Shown here piece after piece: positions 29,127 through 38,481 of a stretch of 64,000 nucleotides of DNA; the stretch's first letter is position 1, and the number at the start of each line of letters is the position of its first letter. The notes under the pieces are model-generated. The model saw nothing but the letters and a program-made list of their open reading frames with translations. It was not told where the DNA came from and made no database searches. This DNA is from JAJXSS01 sp964547135 (lineage in GTDB: Bacteria > Planctomycetota > Phycisphaerae > Phycisphaerales > Phycisphaeraceae). The position numbers were made by a program, and so were the translations under genes. The stretch is taken from NCBI GenBank assembly GCA_964547135.1, contig CAZJMK010000010.1, positions 1 to 64,000 on the forward strand, read 5' to 3'.

Positions 29127-30479
29127 TCACCTCAGCAGTTGCGCCTGGTAGCCCAACGCTTCGACCTTTTGCACCAGCGCTTGCGGATTGAGTGTTGTAG
29201 TCGTGCGCACATCACTCATCACCATCGCTCGTCCGTCGGCAAGGGTTACCTGCACCTCTTTTACTCCAGCCACCTCCCGCAAAGCCCGCGTCACCGCAGC
29301 CACACAATGCGAACAGGTCATGCCCTGCACGCTCAAGGTGTAGGTCGAAGGTTGATTGGTTTGATTCATGTCGTCGGCCCCTTGTTGTGCAGTGGTGGGT
29401 GTGGTGCGCCATCGGCTGACGGTCATTGATACTGCGAGGGTGATCAGCAATGCGGTTGCCCACAGGTGGCCGACGATACCCATCGATTCCGACCCGTGCA
29501 GGTGTTCATGCGGCAGGTGGGCACTGCCCATCGACGATACCCATGCGTCCAGCGCCAGCCCGGCTGTAAACGAGGCAATGATGATCGTTCCCAGATAAAT
29601 CAAGGCGGTGCGCGGCCCCAACACTTTCCAGGTGACGCTGATGGTGGCGGCGTTGGTGGCCGGCCCGGCAATCAGAAACACCAGCACCGCACCAGGTGAC
29701 GCCCCCAGGTGTAAAAACGAAAGCCCCAAGGGAATCGACCCGGTGGAACAGACGTACAAGGGCGTGCCCATGAGCAGCATGATGGTCATGGCCATGAGTC
29801 CGCCGCCCAGCCAAGGTTGGAGTTGATTGGGGTTTGCGACGGCTGCGATCAGCCCTGCGAGAATGATGCCGAAGATGAGCGGCTTGGCGATGTCGTTGGG
29901 TAAGGTGATCAAACCATAACGCGCTGCCTGTGCCAACTTGCTCGCCAAACCAGTGGCGGGCTTGTGGGTGTCCACCTCGGCAGTGTCATTGGCGGCGTGT
30001 GGTTGAATCACCGTCAGGCTGACCGATGTTGCCGGGGGCGTTGTCGAATGGGGCGTATCACGTTGTTCAAAGAAGCTGACCAGGGTTCCGCCGACGATGC
30101 CTGATATCAGAGCAATGACGGGTCGTATTACCGCGAAGACCGGCCCAAGCAGGGCGTAGGTTGCCAAAATCGAATCGACTCCGGTTTGCGGTGTCGAAAT
30201 CAAAAACGAAGTCGTCGCCCCCTTGCTCGCACCATGTTGTCGCAGCGAGGCCGCCACCGGAATGACACCACATGAACAGAGTGGCAACGGCACACCCAAC
30301 CCAGCAGCCTTGAACGTGGGCCAAAGCCCCCGACCACCCAAATGCTTTTCCACCCACACCGGTGACAGCCAGACGGAAAGCAACCCCGCCACGATGAAGC
30401 CCAGCAGCAGGTAGGGTGCCATGGCCGCGAGCGTGAACCACGTCGCCCCCAGCCAGGTTGTGAGGTGTTCGATCAGCAT
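29127..30479 (-). CDS. SO_0444-type Cu/Zn efflux permease fused to an HMA domain
   Basis: A 450-residue membrane protein: two permease halves (PF03773-like) with the motif GLGVPLPLCSCGVIPVA near residues 60-76, and a second half carrying GTPLYVCSTGSIPLGL. A C-terminal heavy-metal-associated domain spans roughly 379-450 with the metal-binding GMTCSHC. It is predicted to export copper, zinc or a related cation, or thiol-linked metal. A His/Asp-rich segment separates the halves. The ATG at 30479 opens the first hydrophobic helix. It is a single-gene unit bounded by repeats. Confidence 0.85.
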   Translation of the reverse strand: MLIEHLTTWLGATWFTLAAMAPYLLLGFIVAGLLSVWLSPVWVEKHLGGRGLWPTFKAAGLGVPLPLCSCGVIPVAASLRQHGASKGATTSFLISTPQTGVDSILATYALLGPVFAVIRPVIALISGIVGGTLVSFFEQRDTPHSTTPPATSVSLTVIQPHAANDTAEVDTHKPATGLASKLAQAARYGLITLPNDIAKPLIFGIILAGLIAAVANPNQLQPWLGGGLMAMTIMLLMGTPLYVCSTGSIPLGLSFLHLGASPGAVLVFLIAGPATNAATISVTWKVLGPRTALIYLGTIIIASFTAGLALDAWVSSMGSAHLPHEHLHGSESMGIVGHLWATALLITLAVSMTVSRWRTTPTTAQQGADDMNQTNQPSTYTLSVQGMTCSHCVAAVTRALREVAGVKEVQVTLADGRAMVMSDVRTTTTLNPQALVQKVEALGYQAQLLR

Positions 30480-30522
30480 GATGATTCATTTTAGCCGGTT
30501 CGATGGTCGTTGATTGCCAAGG

Positions 30523-30629
30523 TTTAGCGCGGATGCTTGGCGTCGGCGTGGTTGACGCCGTGCCCTTCAGGGCCGGATTTTTTGTATGACTATGAATACG
30601 AACCATCCGGGGCTGAAGCCCTCGGCGTC
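30523..30629. repeat. Terminator-like repeat and family C hairpin element
   Basis: TTTAGCGCGGATGCTTGGCG is followed by a complete 76-bp family C element (30554-30629) in reverse orientation. Its GACGCCGTGCCCTTCAGGGC arm pairs with GGGGCTGAAGCCCTCGGCGT across a 30-base loop. Being between two minus-strand genes, the first hairpin may act as a terminator. Confidence 0.7.
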
Positions 30630-30656
30630 GGTTGTTAATTTGAAATCACCCATCTT

Positions 30657-31541
30657 TCAGCGTTGCGTCGCGTCCGCACGCCCGTTCCAGTAACCATTGT
30701 CTTTCACCCCGTCGTTGTCGTAGTCATCGCATTGGGTGAGCTTCATGCCCTCGGCATGGCCGTCGGCGAAGGCGAACCCGGCAATGCCGTTGTTGCGTTC
30801 CGCAGGGTAGGCACGCCAAAGGTAGGTGGCGGGGGTGCCGTCGGGTTCATCGCTGCCACCGGCGTAGTAACTTTGGGCCGGTGTACGACCATTGCCTTTA
30901 CTGCCCAGGTTGAGCGAGCGAATCGGCGGGTCGATCACATACACGGCTTCACCGCCCACGCCGGGTACATTGGTTGCAACGCCTTTGCGTGAACCGGCGG
31001 TGTCGCCCAGGGCGATGGTTTTGGAAGCGACGAGGATGTCGGTATCGATGCGGGCGTGGTAGGTGGGGTTGGGTCGGGCATTGCCGATGTATTGGTAGTT
31101 GATGCCGTAGCCCCCGTGGAACTGAATGTTGTTATTGTCGGGGGCGCCGCCGGTGGTGGTGGTGTGAAAAAATTCTTTTTTGAAGAGGGCCAGTTCATCG
31201 ACCGTCAGGTTCGGCGAAAGATAGACCTTGGTGTTTTCCATGTACAGGTGCAGGTAGTCAGGCCAGCGTGGCTTGTAAGCCCCGGGCAGGCTCGACGAGT
31301 GCATGGGCAGGTATCCGCGCTGATCGACGGTGTAACTGTGCAAGCCGATGCCCATCTGTCGCAGGTTGCTGATGCTTTTCAACCCGGTCGCTGAACTGCG
31401 GGCCGCCCCCAACGCCGGCAGCAGTATGCCGACCAACAGGGCGATGATGCTGATGACGACCAGCAGTTCGATGAGCGTGAAGGCGTGATGGTGGTTGGTT
31501 TGGCCTTCGCCTCGTGCCTTGTATATTGATCGCAGGTGCAT
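30657..31541 (-). CDS. Pilin-like protein with N-terminal methylation motif
   Basis: A 294-residue exported protein. The prepilin-type signature AFTLIELLVVISIIALLVG is at residues 20-38, followed by LPALGAARSSATGLKSISNL. A C-terminal FAFADGHAEGMKL segment corresponds to the H-Xn-DG type. The N-terminal leader is longer than usual and His-rich (THHHAF just before the cleavage site). The ATG at 31541 has AGGAG 7 bases upstream. It is divergent from a PEP-CTERM gene and has its own strong promoter. The function is unknown beyond the family. Confidence 0.88.
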   Translation of the reverse strand: MHLRSIYKARGEGQTNHHHAFTLIELLVVISIIALLVGILLPALGAARSSATGLKSISNLRQMGIGLHSYTVDQRGYLPMHSSSLPGAYKPRWPDYLHLYMENTKVYLSPNLTVDELALFKKEFFHTTTTGGAPDNNNIQFHGGYGINYQYIGNARPNPTYHARIDTDILVASKTIALGDTAGSRKGVATNVPGVGGEAVYVIDPPIRSLNLGSKGNGRTPAQSYYAGGSDEPDGTPATYLWRAYPAERNNGIAGFAFADGHAEGMKLTQCDDYDNDGVKDNGYWNGRADATQR

Positions 31542-31588
31542 ATTGCACTCCTATAAAAGTAATTGAGACTCAACGTCAACAATATGCA

Positions 31589-31616
31589 AATATACTGAAA
31601 GGTCCGATGGTGTCAA
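31589..31616 (-). promoter_or_regulatory. Sigma-70 promoter of the pilin-like gene
   Basis: Read on the minus strand: TTGACA (31616-31611), a 16-bp spacer, then TATATT (31594-31589), about 45 bases before the start codon. This is a near-consensus promoter. Confidence 0.75.
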
Positions 31617-31619
31617 GTT

Positions 31620-32040
31620 TGCTTTCAAGGTCGTGCAGATACGAGGTATTACCGACTTCGTGAGGGCGGTTTATCGAACACAAACACCTTGTGCCAAACG
31701 ACTAACAATGATGTGCCAAGTTACCCATATTCACTTTATCGTTGCAAAACAAGAAAAATACAAGTAAAAAAAGAACCATTCTTGACTACCCATTTTTGCG
31801 GCGCTAAGTTTGAAAACTGTTCATTCAAACGGGCATCATGCTGAGGTATTGCCCGGTATGGTGATCGTGAGCGGATTAAGTTGGAACAAGTTTTAGGGAA
31901 ATGACCGGGCGGCTGCATGGGCCTTTGGGGTTCGTAGCGCGTTCACCTGAAACATCCGCGACAATAAACCTGTTGGTTACGCAGCGAAGTGCATCGCTGT
32001 AGTTATTCGTTGTTCGCGAACACTTATTTGGAGGGTTGGC
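31620..32040. other. AT-richer gene-free stretch
   Basis: No gene and none of the dispersed repeats. It is AT-richer than its surroundings, with a possible plus-strand promoter TTGACT (31782-31787), 17-bp spacer, TAAGTT (31805-31810). That would give a leader of about 225 bases for the PEP-CTERM gene. Confidence 0.4.
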
Positions 32041-32805
32041 ATGATGCAATGGCGAAATGCAACCGTTGTGGGCTTGATCATCAGTGGCATGGGTGTATTC
32101 ACTGCCGAGGCTTCATCTCCCAAACTTTATTATTCACCGCGCGACCTCTCCAACGGTTACAACAAAACCAGTTTCGATCAGTTTTCGGTCACTGTCACGA
32201 ACAAGTTCGGGGCGGACAATGTTTTTCTGGTCAGCAACTTCACGGAAGCGTCCGCCTTCGTCGATGCCGATGCTCTGATCATCAACGCCCGCGTATCCAC
32301 TGGCGTACTTTCGTCACAGGAACAAACCAATATTCTGGCCTTTGTCAACACCGGCAAACCGGTTCTTTTTCTGGGCGAACGCGCGGAATGGGCCAACTGG
32401 AACACCTCGTTCCTCAGCCTGTTCGGGGACCAGCACCAAACTTTCACAGGCACCGTCCAAACCGGTATTGTCACCGGCCCAGCCCACCCGCTGCACATCA
32501 CCGGCGACACCGTACAACTCAACTCCCCGGGCACCATCAGCGGCAGCAATGGTCGCAATGTCTATCGCCTTCACACCAACCAGATACTTGCCAAGCTTTA
32601 CGGCCCAAGCGAAAACGCCCTGGCGTTCCTTGATACCAATGCCTTTGGCTCGAGTCTCGTTGGCAATGTGCAGTTTTACGGCCGGTTCGCCAACTGGTTT
32701 CATGATCAGGCGGTGGCTGCGATGGTTGTGCCCGAACCCACTTCACTGGCATTGATCGGCCTGACATCCGCCATGCTGATGGTGCGTCGTTCCAAGACGG
32801 CATAA
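32041..32805 (+). CDS. PEP-CTERM sorting domain protein
   Basis: A 254-residue exported protein. The signal peptide is at residues 1-24 (ATVVGLIISGMGVFTAEAS). The body resembles an alpha/beta fold with ADALIINARVSTGVLSSQEQ and FVNTGKPVLFLGERAEWANW, as in glutamine-amidotransferase-like surface proteins, though no catalytic triad can be assigned. The sorting tail is VPEPTSLALIGLTSAMLMV plus RRSK. GGAGGG precedes the paired ATG codons at 32041 and 32044. It would be cleaved by an exosortase encoded elsewhere. Confidence 0.85.
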   Translation: MMQWRNATVVGLIISGMGVFTAEASSPKLYYSPRDLSNGYNKTSFDQFSVTVTNKFGADNVFLVSNFTEASAFVDADALIINARVSTGVLSSQEQTNILAFVNTGKPVLFLGERAEWANWNTSFLSLFGDQHQTFTGTVQTGIVTGPAHPLHITGDTVQLNSPGTISGSNGRNVYRLHTNQILAKLYGPSENALAFLDTNAFGSSLVGNVQFYGRFANWFHDQAVAAMVVPEPTSLALIGLTSAMLMVRRSKTA

Positions 32806-32879
32806 CCCCTGTCCGATCAACGCAAGTACAGCCATCGCTTGTCGGTACCATCGTGGGTGCTTCCAGCTATCATCCGGTC

Positions 32880-33692
32880 ATGAAAACGAAAATCACGATT
32901 CCGTTGATACACCCGCGGAACAAGCCGGGCTTGTTTATTACTGCCACGGACACCGGCGTGGGTAAAACCGTCATTACTTGTGCCATTGCTGCGGCAATTC
33001 GTCGCCAATCCGGGAGCAAAGAACAGGGCGTCAAAGTCGGCGTATGCAAACCCATGGCCACGGGTTGTCGGAAGGACCGTGAAGGGTTGGTTGCGGAGGA
33101 CGCGGAAGCATTGGCACATTTTGCCGACTGTCGTCAGCCGTTGGAGGTGATTTGTCCGATTCGCTATCGACCGGCCATGGCCCCCGGTGTCGCTGCCGAG
33201 GTGACGGGTATCCCTGTCGATTGGTCGGCACTGGACCGCAGCCTGTGCCTGCTGGACGAAACGCATGATGTGTTGTTGGTGGAGGGGGCAGGGGGGTTGC
33301 TCGTGCCGCTGGACGATGCGCAGCCCCGGTGGACGATGCGTGAATTGGCACTGGCCTTGGGTTACCCGGTGGTGATTGTAACGCGGGCCACGCTGGGCAC
33401 GCTCAATCACACCACCATGACGGTGGAGTTGTTGCGGGCAGCGGGGTGCAAGCCGATCGGGCTGGTGATCAACGGGTTTGACCCTGATTCGTCGAAGTTG
33501 AGCAGGGATGAAGATCGGGTGATGGTGACCAATCGCGTTTGGCTGACAAAGATGACGGGGCTGCCGGTGTTGGCGACGGTGCCGATGGTGAAGGACCAAG
33601 CGGTCGAACCGCACAAGGCAAAGATACCCGGGGCGATACTCGATGCGGTGGCGATGACGTATTGGTTGGACCTGGCGGAAAAACCGGGGTGA
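32880..33692 (+). CDS. bioD: Dethiobiotin synthetase
   Basis: ATP-dependent ring closure of 7,8-diaminopelargonate to dethiobiotin, the penultimate step of biotin synthesis. The product has 270 residues, slightly longer than the usual 220-240. The P-loop is TATDTGVGKT at residues 21-30, the substrate loop KPMATGC is near 55, and VEGAGGLLVPL near 135-145 is the family signature. An in-frame GTG exists at 32853; the ATG at 32880 is preferred, with about 12 residues before the usual family start. No other bio gene is nearby. Confidence 0.92.
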   Translation: MKTKITIPLIHPRNKPGLFITATDTGVGKTVITCAIAAAIRRQSGSKEQGVKVGVCKPMATGCRKDREGLVAEDAEALAHFADCRQPLEVICPIRYRPAMAPGVAAEVTGIPVDWSALDRSLCLLDETHDVLLVEGAGGLLVPLDDAQPRWTMRELALALGYPVVIVTRATLGTLNHTTMTVELLRAAGCKPIGLVINGFDPDSSKLSRDEDRVMVTNRVWLTKMTGLPVLATVPMVKDQAVEPHKAKIPGAILDAVAMTYWLDLAEKPG

Positions 33693-33941
33693 TGAATGAA
33701 GTGGCCGAGTGGTCAAGTGGTCGAGTGACGGAACCGTATTCGTATGTTAGCGCCGCGATTTATCGCGTCTGTGAATGTGGCACCGCCCCCGGAGGCGCCC
33801 TCGGCGGTGTGATCGATCAATGGGGTTCACCCAGCCGGGGGCGGCTGGGCTACAAAACTCACCGACGCGATCAATGATGGCGCCAACCAATACGCCGACG
33901 CAAAGCGTCAGCGCTAAACGATGATGGTCACAAACCAATCA
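33693..33941. repeat. Repeat mosaic A, B and GCGTCAGCGCTAAAC
   Basis: A family A unit (33695-33775), an inverted family B unit (33776-33860), and the terminator-like repeat in reverse (GCCGACGCAAAGCGTCAGCG, 33890-33918). It separates bioD from a convergent gene; no coding sequence is visible. Confidence 0.8.
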
Positions 33942-36900
33942 TCACTTTTCGACCGGCTGAAACAACTCGCGCCAGGTCCGACGCACCCCGCTGAAACTTT
34001 GCAGCTTTGCCACGGGTTGATCGAGTGTGCCGGTGACACGAATCGAAATCAGCCCATCGCGGACCATGTCGAGGGCTTCGCCCAGTGCGCCCCAGCCCTG
34101 TCGATGCGGGTTGCGTGTGAACATGTCCAGTTGCAATTGCAATCCCGGAAACTGAACGGTTCCGCCGCCGATGATTTGCAGGTCGGGTGCTTCAAAACGC
34201 AGGTCGTCCAATTGCACGGTTTCGCCCTGTATCACGTAGCGAGCCGAGGCCCGATCAAAGGCACGTGACGCCGGCCAGGTCAGGTGCATGATTTGCAGCA
34301 TCGCCATCGCCATCGGCACTTCAAAAAGGCGTGCTTCACGTATCACCATTTCGCCCCGACCGCGCCGCGTACGCACATCATCACCGATGCCCTCAATCGA
34401 CAGGTTGGCAGACAATCGCCCGGTGGCCCTGTTGCCGTTGGTTCCGCGACCGTTGTTACCGTTGCTGTCCGTGGTCGTGGTTGATGATGAGGTTGATGAT
34501 GCTGTGGGTGTCGTTACGGTTGTTGCGGATGTCGCAGTCGCTTCATAACCACGCGGGTTGACGATTCCGCCCAGTGCTGCATCATCGAGCACCAATTGCA
34601 AACTGTAACCGCCCGGGCGACCGGCAATGATCGTGCCCGACCCCATTACCTTGCCCGCGTAACACTGCCCCGTCAAATCACGCAGTTCCAAGCGGTCCAA
34701 CACCTGTGCGTGATTGGCGGGTTGGCTGCCTGTCTTGTTTGCTCCACTGTTCTGATGGGCTGCGCTCACCGTGTTGCCAACCCAACCCGGTGTCGAAAGC
34801 AACTGAAACGAAAGCGGGCTGATCAGTCGATCCAACACCCGTACCTGTTCCGCTTGGGCGCGCATATCCAGCAGCATCAGTCCGCCGGCCATGGGCTGCT
34901 GCAAACTCACGTCCAATCGCCCGGTGAATTCCGTCACCGCCACGCCCAGCATCGCTGACGCATTCTGCAATTCAATGACCGATGACCATGACAATTTCGA
35001 ACCTGCTTCGCTTGCCCCCCCCGGTTTTCCCGGTTCCCCCGGCTGCCCCGGTTCCTCCGGTTCCCCCGGTTTAATTTTGAGTTGTGCATCATGAATTGCG
35101 AAACCCCCTTGAAACTCGATTTGAGCAAGCGTTGCCTGCACACCCGAAGGCAACAAGGCACGCAAACCGGGCGTGAGCCGATCACCCCTGGCACTCAATT
35201 GCAAACTCACTGCCGGTGACGAATCAATGTTCGATCCCGTATTGACATGTTTTGCGACCTTGCCATTGACAAGTATTGTTGTGCCGTCGGCTGTGCCTTG
35301 CAGTTGCTGCAATTCGATCAAGTTTGGTTGTACCTGCGCCCAGCCGGTGATGTTTTCGATCGGCACGCGCCAGGCTTTTCCCTCGGCATTCATCGAACGA
35401 ACATTGAGTCGTTTGGGTTCGAGTTTCAAATCGAATGATGGTGTTTGATGTTTGCCATCACCATATATCTGCGTATTGAGTTGCAGTGAGGCATTGACCA
35501 CGCCCTGAAGGTCATACTGACGAATACGTTGCAAGTGGTCATCGTTGACGTTGCCGGTCATTGACAACAAATCCAGCACACCCTGTTCGAGGGGCAAGTC
35601 AGTTGCCTGCACCTGCATGCGCAGTCGGCGGTGCTCTTCATTCAAACCCAGGGCGCCCGACATAGCGATCGTGCCGCTGCCGTGGTTGGCGGTCAGCGCA
35701 TCGATCACCGCCTCGCCGGGTTGCAGAGTGAGCTTGGCGTCCAGTTCGGTCAATTGGAAGTTTGTACCCTTGGGTTGAGCCGTCGAACTTTTCACATGCG
35801 GTTCGATGACGAAGGTGATTTTGTTTTCGTGGTTGGTGAAAATGCGGGCCTTGCCGTCGAACTTGCCCTTGATACCCAGTTGCTCAATCAGCTGCGCTTC
35901 ATCGCTTGGCAACGATGCCAGCAAAAGTTCATCGATGGGCACATCGTTGGCGGTCACCTGCAATTGCGTGACGGTGCGTTGGGGGTCGTCGGCATCCGGT
36001 TTCAGCGCACCTGACAACGTCGCGCGACCGCCGGTGAGTCCGATCAGTTGCACATCATTGACACGCACATCGCGCCCCTTGACCACCAGTTGCCCGCTTT
36101 GCACCGTCAGCGGGTACGGCCAGAAGTCGCACAACATTTTCACCCCGGCCAATTCAATCGTGTTGGTGATATGCCCGGTGGTATCGGTGGACCCCGGCGG
36201 AGCCTGCACCTGAATCGTCAGACTTACCTTGCCATCGAGTGCAAACGGTTGATGCTCACCAATGGCGCCCTTTTCCAACAATCGCTGCAGCGCAGGCTGC
36301 GATATCAACTCGTCGATGATTTCACGTTCTTCATCGTGCAACGACCCCAGCAGGTACTGGTCCACCGGTGCGTCCTTGATCGTGACGACAAAGTCCAGCG
36401 CCCCATCATTGGTCGGCGGGCGAATTTCACCGTGGGCATGAATCACCGCACCACTGGCACCCCGCGCATCAATACGTTCAATTACCACCGCATCATGGTC
36501 GTAGCGAATGCGCGCGGTGACGTTCTGCATCGGGTAGGGATTGCGATTGTCACTCAGTGTTCCGTCGAAAAGATCGAGTGTACCCAGTGAAATGATGTGG
36601 TCGTCACCCGCATCACGTTTGATCGTCATCTGTGTATGAAATCGCCCGCGCACGTTGAAACGTTTGAGGTACGAGCGTGTCACCGGGGGCAGTATTTCCA
36701 TGACTGCGGGTTCATGCGGCACCGGGCCTTGCAAATCCACGTCCAGTTTCATGGTCATGCCCGGCCCAAAATCGCGCACAAACCCCGACAGCTTGTAGTC
36801 ACAACCATGAATCACACCGGTCAACGTTTCGATATGCAGCGTGTTGCTGCGAAACGCCAGTTGCGCCTCACGGGCCAGTAGTTGGGTGAAACCTTCCGTC

Positions 36901-37883
36901 AAAGGCAGATTGATCTGCAACTGCTGAGCGACCAGTTTCGCCCAAGGCCCGTCTTCCGGGTTGATGCCGATTTGTATCGTCGGCAAAGCACCGCAGGGTT
37001 GCAGTTTGTCCCACCATTGACGTACCAAGCTCGGCAGCAATTCCTTGTTGACCCGGGCGCATTCAAAGTGCAACAACTCTGCTTTGAAAGCAGGGTATTC
37101 AATGTCGATTTCACCTTGAATCGATAACGGTTGTTGCCCGTCATCGGCGGCAGCGGTTTGTGTCAAATGAAACCCATACACCCCCGAACGCTGCGATGTT
37201 TCACTCATGCGACCGCGAAACGTAAACCGGGCTGATTCGCTGTAACGATCTTTTTCAACGCGACCAAAAACCCATTGCCCGTCGTCGATGCGAACCTGAG
37301 GCAGTTCACCTTTGAATTTCCAATCACGCTGACCAGCTTCATGCTTGCTGAAAAGTTGTTGCCAGTTGAAGTCACCGGCGGGGGTGAACTCGGTCAGATA
37401 CAACCTTGGCTGACTGACAAACACCTGTCGGATATTCAAGCGACCGCGCCAAAGGGACCAAGGGTTGTGAATCAGGGTGATTCGGTCGATTTCCAGCAGT
37501 CGATGTGCATGATCGGTACTGTCGATCAGTTTTACCCGAATGCCCTGAATGTCAATCGGGCCGCGCAGTTGAAATTGCGCGGATTGCACGGTTGCCTTGC
37601 CGCCCAGGTTTTCTTCCAGCAGTTTCACCACCATGTTCGCCAGGCGCTGCGGGCTGGTGAGCCAATGGTAAAAAAGCGTGGCCGATATCAGCACGAACAG
37701 CACCCCACCCACAAACGCCAGCGCACAACGTTTGCGTCGCTGTGAACAGAAGGGTGCTCGTTGATCGTTGGTCGGCTTGGTTGTATCGAGGCTGTCGTTC
37801 ACACGGTTGCCTGTTTGTTGTTGATCATTCGTTTCGTGGTGTCGCGCGTCAACGATGACGCAACCTTTGAGCTTGGTCGCCAT
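33942..37883 (-). CDS. Large AsmA-like membrane-anchored protein
   Basis: A 1,313-residue protein with a short cytoplasmic tail, one transmembrane helix near residues 55-76 (CALAFVGGVLFVLISATLFY), and a long repeat-rich beta domain typical of the AsmA/TamB/YhdP group, thought to form lipid-conducting bridges across the periplasm. The N-terminal motif ATVQSAQFQLRGPIDIQGI and the C-terminal IRVTGTLDQPVAKL are characteristic. Two low-complexity stretches stand out: GEPEEPGQPGEPGKPGG near residue 960 and a Thr/Ser/Asn-rich run near 1130-1160. The ATG at 37883 is preferred to an upstream TTG at 37895. Confidence 0.8.
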   Translation of the reverse strand: MATKLKGCVIVDARHHETNDQQQTGNRVNDSLDTTKPTNDQRAPFCSQRRKRCALAFVGGVLFVLISATLFYHWLTSPQRLANMVVKLLEENLGGKATVQSAQFQLRGPIDIQGIRVKLIDSTDHAHRLLEIDRITLIHNPWSLWRGRLNIRQVFVSQPRLYLTEFTPAGDFNWQQLFSKHEAGQRDWKFKGELPQVRIDDGQWVFGRVEKDRYSESARFTFRGRMSETSQRSGVYGFHLTQTAAADDGQQPLSIQGEIDIEYPAFKAELLHFECARVNKELLPSLVRQWWDKLQPCGALPTIQIGINPEDGPWAKLVAQQLQINLPLTEGFTQLLAREAQLAFRSNTLHIETLTGVIHGCDYKLSGFVRDFGPGMTMKLDVDLQGPVPHEPAVMEILPPVTRSYLKRFNVRGRFHTQMTIKRDAGDDHIISLGTLDLFDGTLSDNRNPYPMQNVTARIRYDHDAVVIERIDARGASGAVIHAHGEIRPPTNDGALDFVVTIKDAPVDQYLLGSLHDEEREIIDELISQPALQRLLEKGAIGEHQPFALDGKVSLTIQVQAPPGSTDTTGHITNTIELAGVKMLCDFWPYPLTVQSGQLVVKGRDVRVNDVQLIGLTGGRATLSGALKPDADDPQRTVTQLQVTANDVPIDELLLASLPSDEAQLIEQLGIKGKFDGKARIFTNHENKITFVIEPHVKSSTAQPKGTNFQLTELDAKLTLQPGEAVIDALTANHGSGTIAMSGALGLNEEHRRLRMQVQATDLPLEQGVLDLLSMTGNVNDDHLQRIRQYDLQGVVNASLQLNTQIYGDGKHQTPSFDLKLEPKRLNVRSMNAEGKAWRVPIENITGWAQVQPNLIELQQLQGTADGTTILVNGKVAKHVNTGSNIDSSPAVSLQLSARGDRLTPGLRALLPSGVQATLAQIEFQGGFAIHDAQLKIKPGEPEEPGQPGEPGKPGGASEAGSKLSWSSVIELQNASAMLGVAVTEFTGRLDVSLQQPMAGGLMLLDMRAQAEQVRVLDRLISPLSFQLLSTPGWVGNTVSAAHQNSGANKTGSQPANHAQVLDRLELRDLTGQCYAGKVMGSGTIIAGRPGGYSLQLVLDDAALGGIVNPRGYEATATSATTVTTPTASSTSSSTTTTDSNGNNGRGTNGNRATGRLSANLSIEGIGDDVRTRRGRGEMVIREARLFEVPMAMAMLQIMHLTWPASRAFDRASARYVIQGETVQLDDLRFEAPDLQIIGGGTVQFPGLQLQLDMFTRNPHRQGWGALGEALDMVRDGLISIRVTGTLDQPVAKLQSFSGVRRTWRELFQPVEK

Positions 37884-37930
37884 CGCTGAAACCAACCATT
37901 ATCCATGATCCTTCATCCATTATCCATAGC
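37884..37930. repeat. Family F array
   Basis: CCATTATCCATGATCCTTCA followed by TCCATTATCCAT, the complement of the GGATAATGGATGATGG family. It lies in the divergent space between the AsmA-like gene and the tRNA-binding protein. Confidence 0.75.
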
Positions 37931-37980
37931 ATTCAAGCTTCGGGTATGCTGATGTGCTTGTTTGCATCAAGGAGCGAATC

Positions 37981-38436
37981 ATGAATATCAACCCCGATCA
38001 AAACGCGGTGCCCTCGGCTTCAACACCCGGTTCAACAACACCTGCCGCAGCGGCGCCGTCACCCGCGGCACCGGTGAGCGACACCGGTTTCAAGCCGACC
38101 ATCACCATTGACGATTTTGTGAAAATCGATTTGCGGGTGGCGACGGTGCTCGATGCCCAGCCGCACCCCAAAGCCGACCGACTGCTCAAATTGCAACTGG
38201 ACCTTGGCATTGAAAAGCGTCAGGTTTGTGCGGGCATTCGCGCCTACTACCCCGACCCGTCGGTGCTCATCGGTAAACAGGTGATTGTCGTTGCCAACCT
38301 GGCGCCACGCATGTTACGAGGCGAACCATCCAACGGCATGATACTGGCTGCCAGCGCCGCTGAGGGCGACAACGTTACCAATGTCGTCGTCCTTTCGCCT
38401 TCACAACCGGTGCCCCCCGGTTCCAAAGTCGGCTGA
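37981..38436 (+). CDS. CsaA/MetG C-terminal-like tRNA-binding protein
   Basis: A 151-residue protein: an Ala/Pro/Thr-rich N-terminus (residues 1-42) followed by an OB-fold tRNA-binding domain (43-151). DFVKIDLRVATVLDAQPHPK and ADRLLKLQLDLG, then QVIVVANLAPRMLRGEPSNG, are the family signature shared by CsaA, Trbp111 and the C-terminus of methionyl-tRNA synthetase. It probably binds tRNA without catalysis. The ATG at 37981 follows AAGGAG at normal spacing. argG follows 45 bp downstream on the same strand. Confidence 0.88.
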   Translation: MNINPDQNAVPSASTPGSTTPAAAAPSPAAPVSDTGFKPTITIDDFVKIDLRVATVLDAQPHPKADRLLKLQLDLGIEKRQVCAGIRAYYPDPSVLIGKQVIVVANLAPRMLRGEPSNGMILAASAAEGDNVTNVVVLSPSQPVPPGSKVG

Positions 38437-38481
38437 GTGAATGTTTTACTTTTTTTTGATTGCACACGCAGGAAAGACCCC

